From NCBI GenBank assembly GCA_946539445.1, contig CAMNHK010000013.1, forward strand, positions 1 to 41,868: DNA of 41,868 nt, read 5' to 3'. The notes beneath the pieces are model-generated. The model was given only the letters and a program-made list of their open reading frames with translations, did not search any database and was not told the origin of the DNA. Source of the stretch: an uncultured Caryophanales bacterium (lineage in GTDB: Bacteria; Bacillota_I; Bacilli_A; RF39; UBA660). Positions 8,938 through 16,815 of the stretch are shown here, in pieces. Within the stretch, counting starts at the first letter, position 1; the number at the start of each line of letters is the position of its first letter. Made by a program: the position numbers and the translations under genes.

Positions 8938-8966
8938 TTGACGAAATAGTTTGTTATTAATATAAT
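8938..8966 (+). promoter_or_regulatory. Vegetative promoter of the NAD operon
   Basis: -35 TTGACG (8938-8943), exactly 17 bp, -10 TATAAT (8961-8966). This is one of the few promoters in the window with both boxes near consensus, so the operon should be strongly transcribed unless repressed. Confidence 0.85.
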
Positions 8967-8974
8967 GTTAATAA
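8954..8974. promoter_or_regulatory. Palindromic candidate operator over the -10 box (possible NrtR site)
   Basis: Perfect inverted repeat TTATTAA - 7 nt - TTAATAA, with extra matching pairs outside (8951-8952 with 8976-8977). The 7-nt centre is the -10 box itself plus G. A dimer bound here would block RNA polymerase. The operon encodes an NrtR-like repressor, the obvious candidate ligand. Linking the two is inference; AT-rich sequence gives chance palindromes. Confidence 0.5.
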
Positions 8975-8998
8975 GAACAGTAAAGATTGGAGAAAGAA

Positions 8999-9586
8999 AT
9001 GGAGATTAAAAATATGAAAATTTACAAAAGTTGTTTAATAGTAGTAGATATGGTAAATGGATTTGTGAGGGAAGGAATGTTGCATGATGAATCTATTGCG
9101 AATATAATTCCAAGACAAATAGAACTCATCAAAGAGGCGCATCAAGCTGGTAAAGCCATTCTTTTTGTGAAAGATACCCATCAACCAGATTCAACAGAAT
9201 TTGTTCGTTTTAGAGGTTCTCATTGTTTAGCTGGAACAACAGAATCAGAACTTGTGGAAGAGTTAAAACCATGGGAAGAGCAAGAAGATACTTTCCGTAT
9301 TTTAAAGAATTCTACCAGTTTTATGGAATCCCCAACATTCCGTTCGTTTATGGCAAAACAACCAGAACTTCAAGAATTCGATGTAGTAGGATGCTGTACA
9401 GACATATGTGTCGTAAATGGAAGTATTGCTCTTGCCAATTACTTAGATGAAAGAAATCATCCTCATACCATTCGCGTACATGAAGATGCCATCGCAACTT
9501 ATGCAGAAGAAAACCGAAAGGAATACGTAGAAGCTGCCAAAATATTAATGAAACAACAAGGAATAGAATTAGTAAAAAAGAAATAA
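8999..9586 (+). CDS. pncA: Nicotinamidase
   Basis: 195 residues from ATG 8999, the start best placed after GGAG (6 nt). An upstream TTG at 8987 has no ribosome site, and ATG 9014 is an alternative. It hydrolyses nicotinamide to nicotinate plus ammonia in the cytoplasm. The cysteine-hydrolase triad is visible: Asp in LIVVDMVNGF, Lys in ILKNSTSF, and Cys in VVGCCTDICV, with the usual cis-peptide context before it. Metal-site residues Asp and His are in KDTHQPDS. First gene of the NAD salvage operon; the next start is 11 bases on. Confidence 0.9.
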   Translation: MEIKNMKIYKSCLIVVDMVNGFVREGMLHDESIANIIPRQIELIKEAHQAGKAILFVKDTHQPDSTEFVRFRGSHCLAGTTESELVEELKPWEEQEDTFRILKNSTSFMESPTFRSFMAKQPELQEFDVVGCCTDICVVNGSIALANYLDERNHPHTIRVHEDAIATYAEENRKEYVEAAKILMKQQGIELVKKK

Positions 9587-9596
9587 GGAGAAACAT

Positions 9597-11042
9597 ATGA
9601 ATCATACTTTAATGACGGATTTTTATGAGTTAACAATGGCTCAAACCTATTTTTTAGAAGGAAAACAAAAGGAAATATTTTACTTTGATATATTTTTTAG
9701 AAAGAATCCTTTCAATGGTGGATATACCGTAAGTGGAGGACTCGATGAAATCATAGAATATATCAAGAATTTTCATTTTGGAGAAGAAGAAATAAATTAC
9801 TTAAGAGAATTAGGAACTTTTAAAGAATCATTCCTAGAGTATCTAAAAAATCTTCGCTTTACAGGAAATATTTATGCCGTACCAGATGGAACCATTATTT
9901 TTCCTAATGAACCCGTAATAACCGTAAAAGCCGATGCGGTAACAGCACAAATTTTAGAAACAGCCATGCTCGCAGCCTTTAATCATGGAAGTTTAGTCAC
10001 AACTGCCGCTAAAAGAATTACCAGTGAAGCGAAAAATATCCCAGTAATGGAGTTTGGGGCAAGACGAGCAAGAGGAATAGATTCCGCAATCGAAGCTAGT
10101 AAATATGCTTTTATTGGTGGATGTTGTGGAACGAGTAATACCTATGCTGGAATGAAATATCATATACCTGCCTTAGGAACGATGGCTCATTCCCTAGTCA
10201 CAGAATGTGAAGATGAATATGAAGCCTTCTTGGGATATGCCAAAAGTAATCCCGATAATTGTGTATTTTTAGTAGATACCTATGATACGTTACGAAGTGG
10301 AGTTCCCAATGCCATTCGAGTTGCCAATGATTATTTAAAACCAAACGGAATTCCTTTTAAAGGCATACGAATTGACAGCGGAGATTTAGCTTATCTATCG
10401 AAAGAAGCAAGAAAACTATTAGATCAAGCGGGTTATACCGATACCAAGATTTGTTTAAGCAATTCCCTAGAAGAATACATGATTCGTGATCTGCAAGAAC
10501 AAGGTGCTTGCATGGATTCTCTAGGAGTAGGAGATAATATCGCCGCCTCTCTAGAAAGAGTGGGTGGAGTTTATAAACTCGTTGCCACAGAAGAGAATAA
10601 AGAACCAATCCCTAGAATCAAAGTAAGCGATGACAGTATCAAAACTACCAATCCTGGTTATAAAAAATTCTATCGCTTTTATAGTAAAGAAACAGGTTTT
10701 GCTTTAGGAGATGTCATTGCGCTAGCACAAGAAGAAATTTCCAAAGAGGAATATACCTTAGTACATCCAACAGAGACTTGGAAAACAACACATTTAACAA
10801 ACTATGAGGTAAGAGAAATGCAAGTACCAATTTTTCAAGCAGGTGTATTAGTGTATTCCCAACCATCCTTAAAAGAAAGACAAGCATACTGTGAAAAAGA
10901 ATATCAAAGTATGTATCCAGAAGTTACTCGTATTAGAAGCCCTCATATATACTATGTTGATTTAAGCGATGCCTTAAGAAATTTAAAAAACAATTTAATC
11001 AAGTATCATACGATAGAAAGAAAGGGAAAAAAGAATGTTTAA
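9597..11042 (+). CDS. pncB: Nicotinate phosphoribosyltransferase
   Basis: 481 residues, the normal length for Gram-positive PncB. It makes nicotinate mononucleotide from nicotinate and PRPP, with ATP hydrolysis. Family signs: N-terminus LMTDFYELTMAQTYF, the basic FGARRARG near residue 158, GTMAHSLV near 200 containing the His that is phosphorylated in the family, and RIDSGDLAYLS near 262. A stop-overlapping AAGGAG provides the ribosome site. Its 3' end overlaps nadE by eight bases. PRPP is supplied by the prs gene two places on. Confidence 0.93.
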   Translation: MNHTLMTDFYELTMAQTYFLEGKQKEIFYFDIFFRKNPFNGGYTVSGGLDEIIEYIKNFHFGEEEINYLRELGTFKESFLEYLKNLRFTGNIYAVPDGTIIFPNEPVITVKADAVTAQILETAMLAAFNHGSLVTTAAKRITSEAKNIPVMEFGARRARGIDSAIEASKYAFIGGCCGTSNTYAGMKYHIPALGTMAHSLVTECEDEYEAFLGYAKSNPDNCVFLVDTYDTLRSGVPNAIRVANDYLKPNGIPFKGIRIDSGDLAYLSKEARKLLDQAGYTDTKICLSNSLEEYMIRDLQEQGACMDSLGVGDNIAASLERVGGVYKLVATEENKEPIPRIKVSDDSIKTTNPGYKKFYRFYSKETGFALGDVIALAQEEISKEEYTLVHPTETWKTTHLTNYEVREMQVPIFQAGVLVYSQPSLKERQAYCEKEYQSMYPEVTRIRSPHIYYVDLSDALRNLKNNLIKYHTIERKGKKNV

Positions 11043-11784
11043 CAAAGAAGAACAAACAAGAAAGATAATCGAATTCATACAAGATTATTTTCAAAAATGT
11101 CATTTAGGAGGAGTCGTCATCGGTATTAGCGGAGGAAAAGATTCCGCCGTAGTGGCAGCTTTATTTGCCAAGGCCATTGGGGAAGAAAATATCTTAGGAG
11201 TTACAATGCCATGTCACTCTAAGGAAGAAGATAAAGAAGATGCTAAGTTAATTGCGGATACCTATCATTTTCCACTCATCAATGTGGATCTAACCAAAAC
11301 GTATGATACCTTCCACGAAGAAGTAGAAAAACTATCCGAGTTTACCAAATCCGAAGATAGTGATATAAACTTAAAACCACGTCTTAGAATGTCTACTTTA
11401 TATTATCTTGCCCAAATGATGTCTAAAAAAGAACATAAAACATATATAGTGGCAGGAACCGGTAATAAATGTGAAGAATATGTTGGATATTTCACCAAAG
11501 GAGGAGACTCCGTATCCGATATCAAAGTTTTAGCAGACTTAACCGTCGAAGAAGTAATTCAAGTAGGAGAAGTCCTAAAAGTACCAGAAAAAGTATTATA
11601 CAAAACACCCAGTGATGGATTAAGTGGTAAAAGTGACGAGGATAAACTAGGAGTAACGTATAAAGATATTGCCAAAGTCATTCACCAAGAAGAAGTTGCG
11701 GAAGAAGTAAAAGAAAAGATTGAGGCAATGCATAAAAATTGTGAACACAAATTTCATATACCAACATATTTTCAAGATAAATAA
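11035..11784 (+). CDS. nadE: Ammonia-dependent NAD synthetase
   Basis: 249 residues, the short form without a glutaminase domain, so it uses free ammonia. It adenylates and amidates nicotinate adenine dinucleotide to NAD. The PP-loop GISGGKDSAVVAA is near residue 28; TGNKCEEYVGYFTKGGDSVSDI near 141 and TPSDGLSGKSDEDKLG near 187 are family regions. The start overlaps the pncB end, showing coupling. In this operon it performs the last step to NAD. Confidence 0.93.
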   Translation: MFNKEEQTRKIIEFIQDYFQKCHLGGVVIGISGGKDSAVVAALFAKAIGEENILGVTMPCHSKEEDKEDAKLIADTYHFPLINVDLTKTYDTFHEEVEKLSEFTKSEDSDINLKPRLRMSTLYYLAQMMSKKEHKTYIVAGTGNKCEEYVGYFTKGGDSVSDIKVLADLTVEEVIQVGEVLKVPEKVLYKTPSDGLSGKSDEDKLGVTYKDIAKVIHQEEVAEEVKEKIEAMHKNCEHKFHIPTYFQDK

Positions 11785-11810
11785 AAAGAATAGGGTAAAA
11801 GGAGTTGTTT

Positions 11811-12920
11811 ATGAATCATAAAAAATTGAAGTTATTGGTAATGCCTAATTGTCAAGAATTAGGAGAAAAAGTTAATAAGGAATTAAAAAAACTGAATAAA
11901 GAAGAAGAAAACTATTTACTAGATTTCACCCCAGATCGTTTTAGTAATGGAGAAGGAAAAGTCCGTATCCATGAAAATATCAACAATGTTGATTTATATA
12001 TTTTAAGTGATATCGGAAATTATGGAATAACTTATTCCTACCATGGAATGAATCATTCAATGTCTCCGGATGAACATTTTCAAGATATAAAAAGAAGCAT
12101 TGCAGCTACCTCTGGTCATGCTTCTAAAATTAATGTGGTGATGCCACTTTTATATCAATCTAGACAAGATAAAAGAAAAGGAAACGAGTCACTAGATTGT
12201 GCCATTGCCTTACAAGAATTAGAAACGATTGGAGTAAAAAATATCATAACGTTTGATGCTCATAACTCAAGCGTGTGTAATGCCATACCAAGACTTCCGT
12301 TTGAAAACTTTTACCCAACCCATCGTATATTAGAAGAGTTAATTGATAAAGAAGATATTAAAGATCTATTAGTAATTGCTCCAGATATGGGAGCGATGGA
12401 AAGAGCTAGATACTACGCCGAAATGCTTGGAGTAGATGTTGGTGTATTTTATAAACGCCGTGACCTATCCAAAGTTGTAAATGGAAAAAATCCCATTGTG
12501 GAACATATGTATATGGGAGCCAGTCCAGAGAAGAAAGATGTGATCATTGTGGATGATATGATTGCGAGTGGTGCCTCTATCTTAGAAGTAGCAGAAAACT
12601 TACGCAATCGTGGAGTAAATAAAATCTTTTTAATCACGACATTCTCCCTATTTACCGAAGGAGATACTTGCTTCAATGAAGCATATGAAAAAGGATTGTT
12701 TACCAAATTATATTCCACTAACTTAACCTATGTACCAGAAGAAATAAAACAAAAAGAATGGTATCAAGAAGTAGATTGCTCTAAGTATCTTGCTTTGATT
12801 ATTAATACCTATAATAAAGAAGAAGATCCCACAAATTTATGGAATGGTAAGAAAAAAATATTTAATAAAATCAAGAAAAAATTAGAAGAAGAAGAAAAAC
12901 AAATGCAATTTAATTTATAG
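11811..12920 (+). CDS. prs: Ribose-phosphate pyrophosphokinase (PRPP synthase), divergent long form
   Basis: 369 residues from ATG 11811; GGAG is at 11801, and the TTG at 11805 directly abuts it, so it is too close. Makes PRPP from ribose 5-phosphate and ATP. Seen: a flexible-loop-like SRQDKRKGNES near residue 120, the DAHN metal site near 153, and the PRPP loop VIIVDDMIASGAS near 245. It is about 50 residues longer than standard Prs, with a lysine-rich C-terminal helix. Its place between nadE and nadD argues that this copy feeds PncB. Whether another prs exists elsewhere cannot be seen. Confidence 0.88.
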   Translation: MNHKKLKLLVMPNCQELGEKVNKELKKLNKEEENYLLDFTPDRFSNGEGKVRIHENINNVDLYILSDIGNYGITYSYHGMNHSMSPDEHFQDIKRSIAATSGHASKINVVMPLLYQSRQDKRKGNESLDCAIALQELETIGVKNIITFDAHNSSVCNAIPRLPFENFYPTHRILEELIDKEDIKDLLVIAPDMGAMERARYYAEMLGVDVGVFYKRRDLSKVVNGKNPIVEHMYMGASPEKKDVIIVDDMIASGASILEVAENLRNRGVNKIFLITTFSLFTEGDTCFNEAYEKGLFTKLYSTNLTYVPEEIKQKEWYQEVDCSKYLALIINTYNKEEDPTNLWNGKKKIFNKIKKKLEEEEKQMQFNL

Positions 12921-12934
12921 AAACAGGTGATTTC

Positions 12935-13528
12935 ATGAAAATTGGTATTTTTGGTGGAAGTTTTAATCCTCCTCACAATATGCATTACCAAATAGCCGAA
13001 CAATTATTATCGACAAATACCGTTGATAAAATTATCTTTGTACCAACTGGGATGAAATATGAATACAAAAACAATTTGATCCATAATGAACATCGTATTA
13101 GCATGATAAAGAAAATGATTGATCATCATCCAAAGATGGAAGTAAGTGATTTTGAATGTCAAGAAGAAGTCGTTTATACCTATCAAACTATGGATCATTT
13201 TCAGAAGATGTATCCTTCTGCCGATCTTTATTTTATTTGTGGAACTGATAATCTAAGTTATGTTGAAAAATGGAAAGAGGCAGACTATTTAATGAGAAAT
13301 TATAAATTTTTAGTAGTTTGTCGTTCTACGAATTCTCTATCGTCTATATTAGAAAAGAAAAAAGAGTATCCTCTTCAAATCGAAGTGGCAAACATTTCTC
13401 CGAAAGATATATCATCAACAGAAATTCGAGAAAAAATAAAAGAGAATCACTTAGAAGAAGTACGTCCTTATTTGCCACCAAAAGTTTACGAATATATCGT
13501 TCAAAAGGAACTATACAAGGAGAAGTAA
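12935..13528 (+). CDS. nadD: Nicotinate-nucleotide adenylyltransferase
   Basis: 197 residues, after AGGTGAT. Transfers AMP from ATP to nicotinate mononucleotide to give the dinucleotide used by NadE. The nucleotidyltransferase motif at the start reads GGSFNPPHNMH, where the family has HxGH, so Gly is replaced by Met while both His remain. The second signature, ISSTEIREKI, is present near residue 155. Length and C-terminus (YLPPKVYEYI) are normal. Sits between prs and pncC with gaps of 14 bases and one base. Confidence 0.88.
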   Translation: MKIGIFGGSFNPPHNMHYQIAEQLLSTNTVDKIIFVPTGMKYEYKNNLIHNEHRISMIKKMIDHHPKMEVSDFECQEEVVYTYQTMDHFQKMYPSADLYFICGTDNLSYVEKWKEADYLMRNYKFLVVCRSTNSLSSILEKKKEYPLQIEVANISPKDISSTEIREKIKENHLEEVRPYLPPKVYEYIVQKELYKEK

Positions 13529-13529
13529 C

Positions 13530-13994
13530 ATGAAAGAAATTATAGAATTATTAACCCAAAAAAAGAAAACCATTTCCACCATGGAATCCTGTACGGGTGG
13601 AGGAGTCGTAAATGCTATCACCAATATAGAAGGAGCAAGTGAAGTACTAAAATATAGTGCCATCACATACTCCAATGAATTTAAAATAAAAATGGGAGTT
13701 TCCAAAGAAACATTAGATAAATATACGGTTTATAGTCCCGAAACAGCCAAAGAAATGAGTAAAGTAATAACCGACTTTACAGGAAGCCATTATGGAGTAG
13801 GAATTACCGGGAAACTAAATCGAGTGGATAAAGAGAATCCCTTTGGTGAAGATAATATAGTATTTGTTAGTATCTATGATAAAGAAAAGAATCAATACTA
13901 TCCATCTACGGTAAAAGCAACCAAATCCTCTCGTCAAGACAATAAAGAATTAGTAATAGGGGAAGTCGTAAGAATATTAAAAGAAATACTATAA
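13530..13994 (+). CDS. pncC: NMN amidohydrolase-like protein (CinA C-terminal domain)
   Basis: 154 residues, only the C-terminal CinA domain, as in stand-alone PncC. The family deamidates nicotinamide mononucleotide to nicotinate mononucleotide, recycling NMN from DNA ligase and other reactions. Seen: TMESCTGGGVVNAI near residue 14 with the conserved Ser-Cys-Thr-Gly-Gly, YSNEFK near 47, and GVGITGKLNR near 90, where the common GIAGP-like motif is altered. Its position in a NAD operon supports PncC rather than the DNA-uptake link implied by the old name. Confidence 0.85.
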   Translation: MKEIIELLTQKKKTISTMESCTGGGVVNAITNIEGASEVLKYSAITYSNEFKIKMGVSKETLDKYTVYSPETAKEMSKVITDFTGSHYGVGITGKLNRVDKENPFGEDNIVFVSIYDKEKNQYYPSTVKATKSSRQDNKELVIGEVVRILKEIL

Positions 13995-14013
13995 AAAGAA
14001 AATGAGGTATCGT

Positions 14014-14838
14014 ATGACAACTTATAAAAATGAGCAAGAATTTTTAAAACAATATGATTCATCTTTATATGAGAAACTATCTATGACAGCCGATATATTA
14101 ATTGTTAGTGTATCTTCCAAAGACGTAACAAATTATCGCAAAAACGAAGAAAAAAGAATGAGCATTTTATTAGTAAAGAGAAAAGATTATCCCTATAAAG
14201 GAAAATGGTGCTTGCCAGGTGGTTTCTTAGATCCTAAAAAGGAAACGCTAGAAGAATGTGCCAGACGAGTCTTAAAACAAGAAACCAATCTTTCCGATAT
14301 TTATTTAGAACAGTTATACACATTTGATGGAATAAACCGAGATCCAAGATTAAGAGTGGTATCCACATCTTTTGTAGCACTAGTCGATAAAAATAAATTA
14401 AAAGAAAAAGTAGAAAACGCCTCTTGGTTTGATATCATAAAAATGGAAGAAAAGAATCATATTGTTTCCTTCCAATTAGATAATCAAGAAGAAACAATCG
14501 AATTTCAAGTACGGAAAGAACTAAGAGAAAAGACGAGTGATCGCTACCAATTCTATACAAAAGAGAACAAAAGTTTAGCTTTTGATCATGATTTAGTTAT
14601 TCTCTCTGGCCTAGAAAGAATTCGAAATAAATTACAGTATACGGATATCGTATTTAATATGATGCCCGAATACTTTACCTTAGGAGAACTACAACAAGTC
14701 TATGAAGTAATATTAAATAAAAAATTATTAGATCCGGCATTTCGTCGAATGATTGCCGATAAAGTTCAAAAGACAGAAAGGAAAAAAACAGGAGAAGGGC
14801 ATCGTCCCTCTTATCTGTTTCGCTATAAACATGAATGA
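14014..14838 (+). CDS. nrtR: NrtR-like regulator: Nudix domain plus winged helix
   Basis: 274 residues from ATG 14014 (GAGGT upstream), preferred to ATG 14002. The Nudix domain covers about residues 20-165, with its box near 67-93. The box is degenerate: in the REUxEExG part the sequence is RVLKQETN, so catalytic Glu positions are Val and Gln and the Gly is Asn. This suggests ligand binding without hydrolysis. Residues 216-274 (PEYFTLGELQQVYEVIL ... RRMIADKV) match the winged-helix end of NrtR, the repressor of NAD genes that lets go on binding ADP-ribose. Its place in the operon and the palindrome at 8954 fit autoregulation. A simple ADP-ribose hydrolase is less likely. Confidence 0.8.
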   Translation: MTTYKNEQEFLKQYDSSLYEKLSMTADILIVSVSSKDVTNYRKNEEKRMSILLVKRKDYPYKGKWCLPGGFLDPKKETLEECARRVLKQETNLSDIYLEQLYTFDGINRDPRLRVVSTSFVALVDKNKLKEKVENASWFDIIKMEEKNHIVSFQLDNQEETIEFQVRKELREKTSDRYQFYTKENKSLAFDHDLVILSGLERIRNKLQYTDIVFNMMPEYFTLGELQQVYEVILNKKLLDPAFRRMIADKVQKTERKKTGEGHRPSYLFRYKHE

Positions 14839-15631
14839 AATAAAACGAGTAAAACTATTTGTAAAAGAAAATGATTTTGCCAAAGAAGCTTCTCATACCG
14901 TGAAAGAAAAATTACAAAATCATGGGTATATGCTAGTAGAAGATGACTTTGATTTAGGAATAGCTGTTGGAGGAGATGGAACATTCCTAAAGATGGTAAA
15001 AGAAACAAATTTCAGAGAAGATGTTTTCTATGTAGGAGTAAATGCAGGTACCTTGGGATTTGCCCAAGATATCAGTATGGATGAGCTAGATTCTTTCTTA
15101 GAGAACCTAAAAAAAGAAGAATTCTATTATGAAGAGATAGGTATTCAAGAAGTCGAAGTACAGGCCAAAAATGAAACTCATCATTTCTGCTCCATTAATG
15201 AAATGGTAGTTAGAGAAATAGAATTAAATGCCATCCATCTAGATATCTATGTAGAAAACCGTCTATTAGAAAACTACGTAGGAGATGGAATCTTAATTTC
15301 TACTTCTTTTGGATCGACTGCCTATAATAGAAGTTTTGGAGGAAGCATTGTATATAACACATTTCATACCTTACAAATCACTCCCATCGCTCCTATAAAC
15401 AACAAACAATATCAAAGTCTAACCAATTCCGTGATTATTCCATCGGAAAAAGAAATAACCTTAATTCCAAAGGAAAAGACCCAAGATTGTATTATCAATG
15501 TAGATGGAGACTATTACCGTTATCAAGGTGTTGAAAAAATTAAAACATCCATTCAACAAAAACGAGTAAAAGTCATTCGCAAACAAGATTATAATTTTAT
15601 CAAAAAAGTAAATGAAAAATTACTAAAATAG
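14831..15631 (+). CDS. nadK: NAD kinase
   Basis: 266 residues from ATG 14831, which overlaps the regulator's end by eight bases (ATGAATGA). No good ribosome site is visible, so translation is probably coupled to the upstream gene. Phosphorylates NAD to NADP. Seen: AVGGDGTFLKMV near residue 40 with the Gly-Gly-Asp active site, SINEMVVRE near 118, and ISTSFGSTAYNRSFGGS near 155 in place of the usual TPTGSTAYSLSAGG. Size is normal for the small bacterial form. Confidence 0.92.
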   Translation: MNEIKRVKLFVKENDFAKEASHTVKEKLQNHGYMLVEDDFDLGIAVGGDGTFLKMVKETNFREDVFYVGVNAGTLGFAQDISMDELDSFLENLKKEEFYYEEIGIQEVEVQAKNETHHFCSINEMVVREIELNAIHLDIYVENRLLENYVGDGILISTSFGSTAYNRSFGGSIVYNTFHTLQITPIAPINNKQYQSLTNSVIIPSEKEITLIPKEKTQDCIINVDGDYYRYQGVEKIKTSIQQKRVKVIRKQDYNFIKKVNEKLLK

Positions 15632-15639
15632 GTGACAAT

Positions 15640-16164
15640 ATGGAAAGAAAAGGATACAAAGCATTTTATAAAGGAATGAAGAACCGGTACGGAACCTCTT
15701 TCCAAGAAGGAAAGATTTATACAGCCGATGGACCCTTAAAATTCGGAAATCCAGAAGAAGGGGGAAATGGCTTTCATTTTTGTCTGCGGATGGAAGATAC
15801 TCTGCGATATGTTCCCGCAACAGAAGAAGAATTTGGAATGGCTGAAGTAACTTCCCTAGGAGAAGTGGTAGAAGGAGAAGATGACTACAACGGTTATTAT
15901 GATATGTATGCCGCAAGATCCATTCGAATTGATAAAATCCTAACAAGAGAAGAAATCGTTGAATTAGGATTAAAACTACCAGATTATCGAGTGGTTCGCT
16001 TTCTGCAAACTATGAAATTAACGCCAGAAGAAATAGCTCGTTTTAAAGAAAAATATCAAAACAATGCTACCGTTCTAAAAGCCATTGCTTATCATCAAGA
16101 CAAAGATGAAGAGGCTTATTATCGACCAAATTCTTATTATGTAAAAGAAATCCCAAAAAGATAA
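15640..16164 (+). CDS. Unknown protein with GFHFC motif, last gene of the NAD operon
   Basis: 174 residues; AGGTGA ribosome site, eight bases after nadK, so it belongs to the operon. It starts KGYKAFYKGMKNRYG and has EEGGNGFHFCLRMEDTL near residue 45 and an acidic central part. This resembles a small domain found in phage and bacterial proteins, which I recall as DUF7666 and cannot check here. The order of elements (Y-K-x-F near the start, then a Gly-rich turn, aromatic pair and polar helix) faintly recalls compact ADP-ribosyltransferase-like folds. With its NAD context this makes an NAD-using or NAD-sensing role worth testing, but that is speculation. No signal peptide or membrane segment. 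Confidence 0.5.
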   Translation: MERKGYKAFYKGMKNRYGTSFQEGKIYTADGPLKFGNPEEGGNGFHFCLRMEDTLRYVPATEEEFGMAEVTSLGEVVEGEDDYNGYYDMYAARSIRIDKILTREEIVELGLKLPDYRVVRFLQTMKLTPEEIARFKEKYQNNATVLKAIAYHQDKDEEAYYRPNSYYVKEIPKR

Positions 16165-16187
16165 AGATTGCAAGTCTTTATCTTTTC
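16156..16187 (+). terminator. Terminator of the NAD operon
   Basis: Perfect 12-bp stem AAAAGATAAAGA / TCTTTATCTTTT with loop TTGCAAG. The last gene's stop codon is in the 5' arm. Confidence 0.8.
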
Positions 16188-16199
16188 TTTAAAATCATA

Positions 16200-16205
16200 T
16201 ATAAT
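16200..16205 (+). promoter_or_regulatory. -10 box of the plsC pair
   Basis: TATAAT directly downstream of the NAD operon terminator and 17 bases before ATG 16222, so the leader is very short. It rules out the upstream in-frame start at 16168. Confidence 0.5.
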
Positions 16206-16221
16206 AAAAGAAGGTGATAAA

Positions 16222-16815
16222 ATGAAACAAAAAGATACCATCTTTTATAAAATCGTAAAACCCCTTGTTTGGTTCTTTATTAAAGTTTTCATTCATCCAA
16301 AAGTAATAGGATTAGAAAACATACCCAAAGAGGGAAGAATACTACTCGCTGGAAATCATACCAGATGGTTAGATCCTGTATCCCTCGTTGGAATAACCAA
16401 ACGGCAAGTCCATTTTCTTGCCAAAGAGGAACTATTTCATGGAATCACAAAACCCATTGTAAAAGGAATGGGGTGTGTACCAGTAAATCGTAAAATTCAT
16501 GATAAAAGTGCTCTCGAAGAAGCCATTCATTTCTTAGAGGCAGATTTATGTATTGGTATTTTTCCAGAAGGAACCATCAATCGAACCAAAGAGGTAATAA
16601 TGCCTTTTAAAATAGGAGCTGTAAAAGCCTGTCACGATACCAATACCAAATTAGTTCCTTTTATTATTACTGGAAAGTATAAAGTATTTGGTAAAAGTGC
16701 AACCATTGAATTTTTAAAACCAATCACAATAGGAGATAATTTAGAAGAAGAAAACCAAAAGTTCATGGAACTAGTAAAAGAAAAACGAATCGAAGGGATG
16801 AAAAAATATGAATGA
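16222..16815 (+). CDS. plsC: 1-acyl-glycerol-3-phosphate acyltransferase (PlsC family), copy 1
   Basis: 197 residues from ATG 16222 with AAGGTGAT in front. Adds the second acyl chain to lysophosphatidate at the membrane, giving phosphatidate. Motif I NHTRWLD (H-x4-D) near residue 49, motif with GCVPVNR near 88, motif III FPEGTINR near 116, then PFKIGAVK. A hydrophobic amphipathic N-terminus (LVWFFIKVFI) fits membrane contact. It overlaps the second copy by eight bases through ATGAATGA, the same junction as nrtR-nadK. Confidence 0.88.
   Translation: MKQKDTIFYKIVKPLVWFFIKVFIHPKVIGLENIPKEGRILLAGNHTRWLDPVSLVGITKRQVHFLAKEELFHGITKPIVKGMGCVPVNRKIHDKSALEEAIHFLEADLCIGIFPEGTINRTKEVIMPFKIGAVKACHDTNTKLVPFIITGKYKVFGKSATIEFLKPITIGDNLEEENQKFMELVKEKRIEGMKKYE

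Noticed and set aside
8893-8998. Riboswitch in the NAD operon leader
   Set aside because: From the predicted start to the first ATG there are fewer than 30 bases, too short for an aptamer.
11035-11784. Truncated glutamine-dependent NadE missing its amidase domain
   Set aside because: The overlap with pncB and intact N-terminal helix show a complete ammonia-dependent form.
13530-13994. Competence-damage protein CinA truncated by deletion
   Set aside because: Length and start match stand-alone PncC and the NAD operon context explains it; no trace of the N-terminal domain upstream.
16168-16221. Longer N-terminus for the first PlsC
   Set aside because: It would overlap the NAD operon terminator and lie upstream of the -10 box; ATG 16222 has the ribosome site.
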